Source: Polydactylus sextarius
Taxonomy: Eukaryota; Chordata; Actinopteri; Polynemidae
Assembly (NCBI GenBank): GCA_016801845.1
Contig: CM028919.1
Coordinates: forward strand, 9,441,001-9,505,000
Length of the DNA: 64,000 bases
Reading direction: 5' to 3'
In this document: in pieces, positions 62,501 through 64,000 of the stretch
Layout of the letters: each line of letters begins with the position of its first letter
How positions within the stretch are numbered: position 1 is the first letter of the stretch
Notes under the pieces: model-generated
The model's input: the letters and a program-made list of their open reading frames with translations, nothing else
Told to the model about the DNA's origin: nothing
Databases searched by the model: none
Position numbers and translations under genes: made by a program

Positions 62501-64000
62501 CTATTACAGCTGTACCATGAATTGTTTCACAGGAGCATTATTTTGTTTCCATCACCGGCTCCAAGTTTTTTTTTTTTTTTGTGCAGGATAGAAAGAGAAG
62601 AGTGCACAGCCACGCTAGTGATTTTATGAGCCCATTTGTAGGCGTAGTAGTACTTTGAGATATGTGCTAAAGCTAGCATGGAAACATTGTCACAATGACA
62701 ATGCAAAAATGGTGATATATTGGAAACATAATGTCTTGCTATTTGGCTTGTGCTATCCTGCACAACATTTTGTGTTTATACTTTCTGGAGGATGTTAAGA
62801 GATTTTGAAAGTTGACCCTCTGGCTGCACTACAGGGAAAGATAAGAGATCACTAATGTCAATAAGATTAATAGGGATAATTGTACCAATATTTCATTGTA
62901 ATTGAGTCCAAAGTTGTTAAACTATAACCATGAAATACAAAAAAAAAATGCAAAAAAAGAAAAAAAAACTGTGAATATCTATACAAAATATCATGACAAT
63001 ATTAAGTGTTGAGACCAAAATGTTCAAGCCATCCATAACTAAAATCATTAAGGAGATGGCGAGAGGGATGACATGCAGCAAAGTGTCGGTTCACACTATT
63101 CACTCACTTTCCACATCCTTTAAATGACTTAACCACATCTCCTGACAAGTGCTTTGTCATGCTGACATTAGACTCTGTCATCATTAAATTAAAAAAAGAA
63201 AGAAAGAAAGAAGCTGTGACAGGAAACGTCTTTACAATTAAACATGTTTCATAGGGGCTGGATCCTGACTACTGGCCACGCAAAAAAGCTAATCAACCAT
63301 AAAACATGGTGAACAGCCCCGGAAACGCCTCCCCTGTAGTCGTCAAACATTCAATTGGATGGAGATAAATGACGTTAGCTGTCAGAGGTAACGAGAGAGA
63401 GATGGTCCTGTTTTGCCAGAGAAATGAACCATAAATAAAATGTGAACTGTGTGTCGACTTCAAAACCTCTGCACCTAATCAACTGCCAGTCGCTTTGAAA
63501 TATAAAGTTTACCCACAAGGACAACCTGCAATCACTGTAAATAAAAGAGAAACGGCTTCAGAGCTGTTGTTGTCTTCTTCACTGTAGTTTGGTCATACAT
63601 GCAGTTAGGGAGGCTGCAACATAAGAGCCACAAAATATTAAAACAGTAGCTTTGTCCCCATGTGACCCCTGACGTGATGACAGATCAGCAGCAGATCAAG
63701 TTTTTTTTTTTTGTGAAGCAGATGAAAGAATATTTTTTTTATTGTTCAACTTTGCATTGTTATTTTGGAAATGAATATCCTGCTCTGTATTGATTCATAA
63801 TATGATCAATTCTTGGTTGGCATTGTTCACCATTTTTGAACAGAGGGAAGAGAGACAACTTATCATCCAAAAAGCTGGTGATGAACTGAGTTTTTACCCA
63901 TGCAACAGAAGTGGATGTGTAAAAAAAAAACAACTGTTTTGTTTTGTGGACCAATATGCATATCTGTCCCTTTACTCTGAGAGTTTAAACACTCAGCAGC
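59564..64000. other. TMEM63C upstream region
   Basis: The acceptor at 59564-59566 shows that TMEM63C has at least one more 5' exon on the minus strand, which must lie here or beyond the window. I could not locate it. The stretch holds T/A homopolymers (62566-62580, 63701-63712) and an AAAG run (about 63191-63212). ORFs here are short and unsupported. Confidence 0.5.

Noticed and set aside
1..64000. CRISPR arrays, rRNA, tRNA, intact transposases or viral genes
   Set aside because: No regularly spaced repeats, no recognisable RNA gene core and no transposase or viral ORF were seen by eye on either strand.

Overview
The window is vertebrate nuclear DNA and most likely comes from a teleost fish. 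Every recognisable gene is split into many short exons with GT-AG introns. The encoded proteins match vertebrate families closely, introns are compact (many under 1 kb), and the non-coding sequence is AT-rich with A/T homopolymers, microsatellites and small teleost-type inverted-repeat elements. I rebuilt six gene models by hand from reading frame, splice sites and exon phase; the phases close exactly in all but one place.

Layout, left to right: (1) 1-4741, minus strand: BBOF1 (CCDC176), a coiled-coil basal-body protein, whose last exon(s) run off the left edge. (2) 10144-15866, plus strand: ENTPD5, a secretory-pathway nucleoside diphosphatase carrying an unusual Pro/Glu/Val/His-rich repeat between signal peptide and catalytic domain. 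(3) 17594-26099, minus strand: COQ6, a mitochondrial flavin monooxygenase of coenzyme Q synthesis, tail-to-tail with ENTPD5. (4) 28073-32205, plus strand: FAM161B, head-to-head with COQ6 across a short ETS/CCAAT/CRE-rich promoter. (5) 34793-35962, plus strand: neuroglobin (NGB), 159 aa, four coding exons, with a long 3' UTR. (6) 45234-59546, minus strand: TMEM63C, an OSCA/TMEM63 mechanosensitive channel with 22 coding exons, tail-to-tail with NGB. Its first coding exon is one base short of an open frame. About 4.4 kb of upstream sequence closes the window.

The genes are not a functional operon. The order BBOF1-ENTPD5-COQ6-FAM161B, with alternating strands, is the arrangement I know from human 14q24.3. 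NGB-TMEM63C is a second 14q24.3 pair that lies roughly 3 Mb away in human. Two genes have cilium or centrosome roles (BBOF1, FAM161B), and both have RFX-type X-box motifs upstream; the FAM161B one is a perfect 14-bp palindrome.

The most interesting items are the ENTPD5 repeat insertion, the TMEM63C frame break and adjoining TGATG upstream ORF, the FAM161B X-box, and a possible unannotated two-exon 75-aa microprotein at 38621-39000. I found no CRISPR array, rRNA, convincing tRNA, intact transposon or viral gene.
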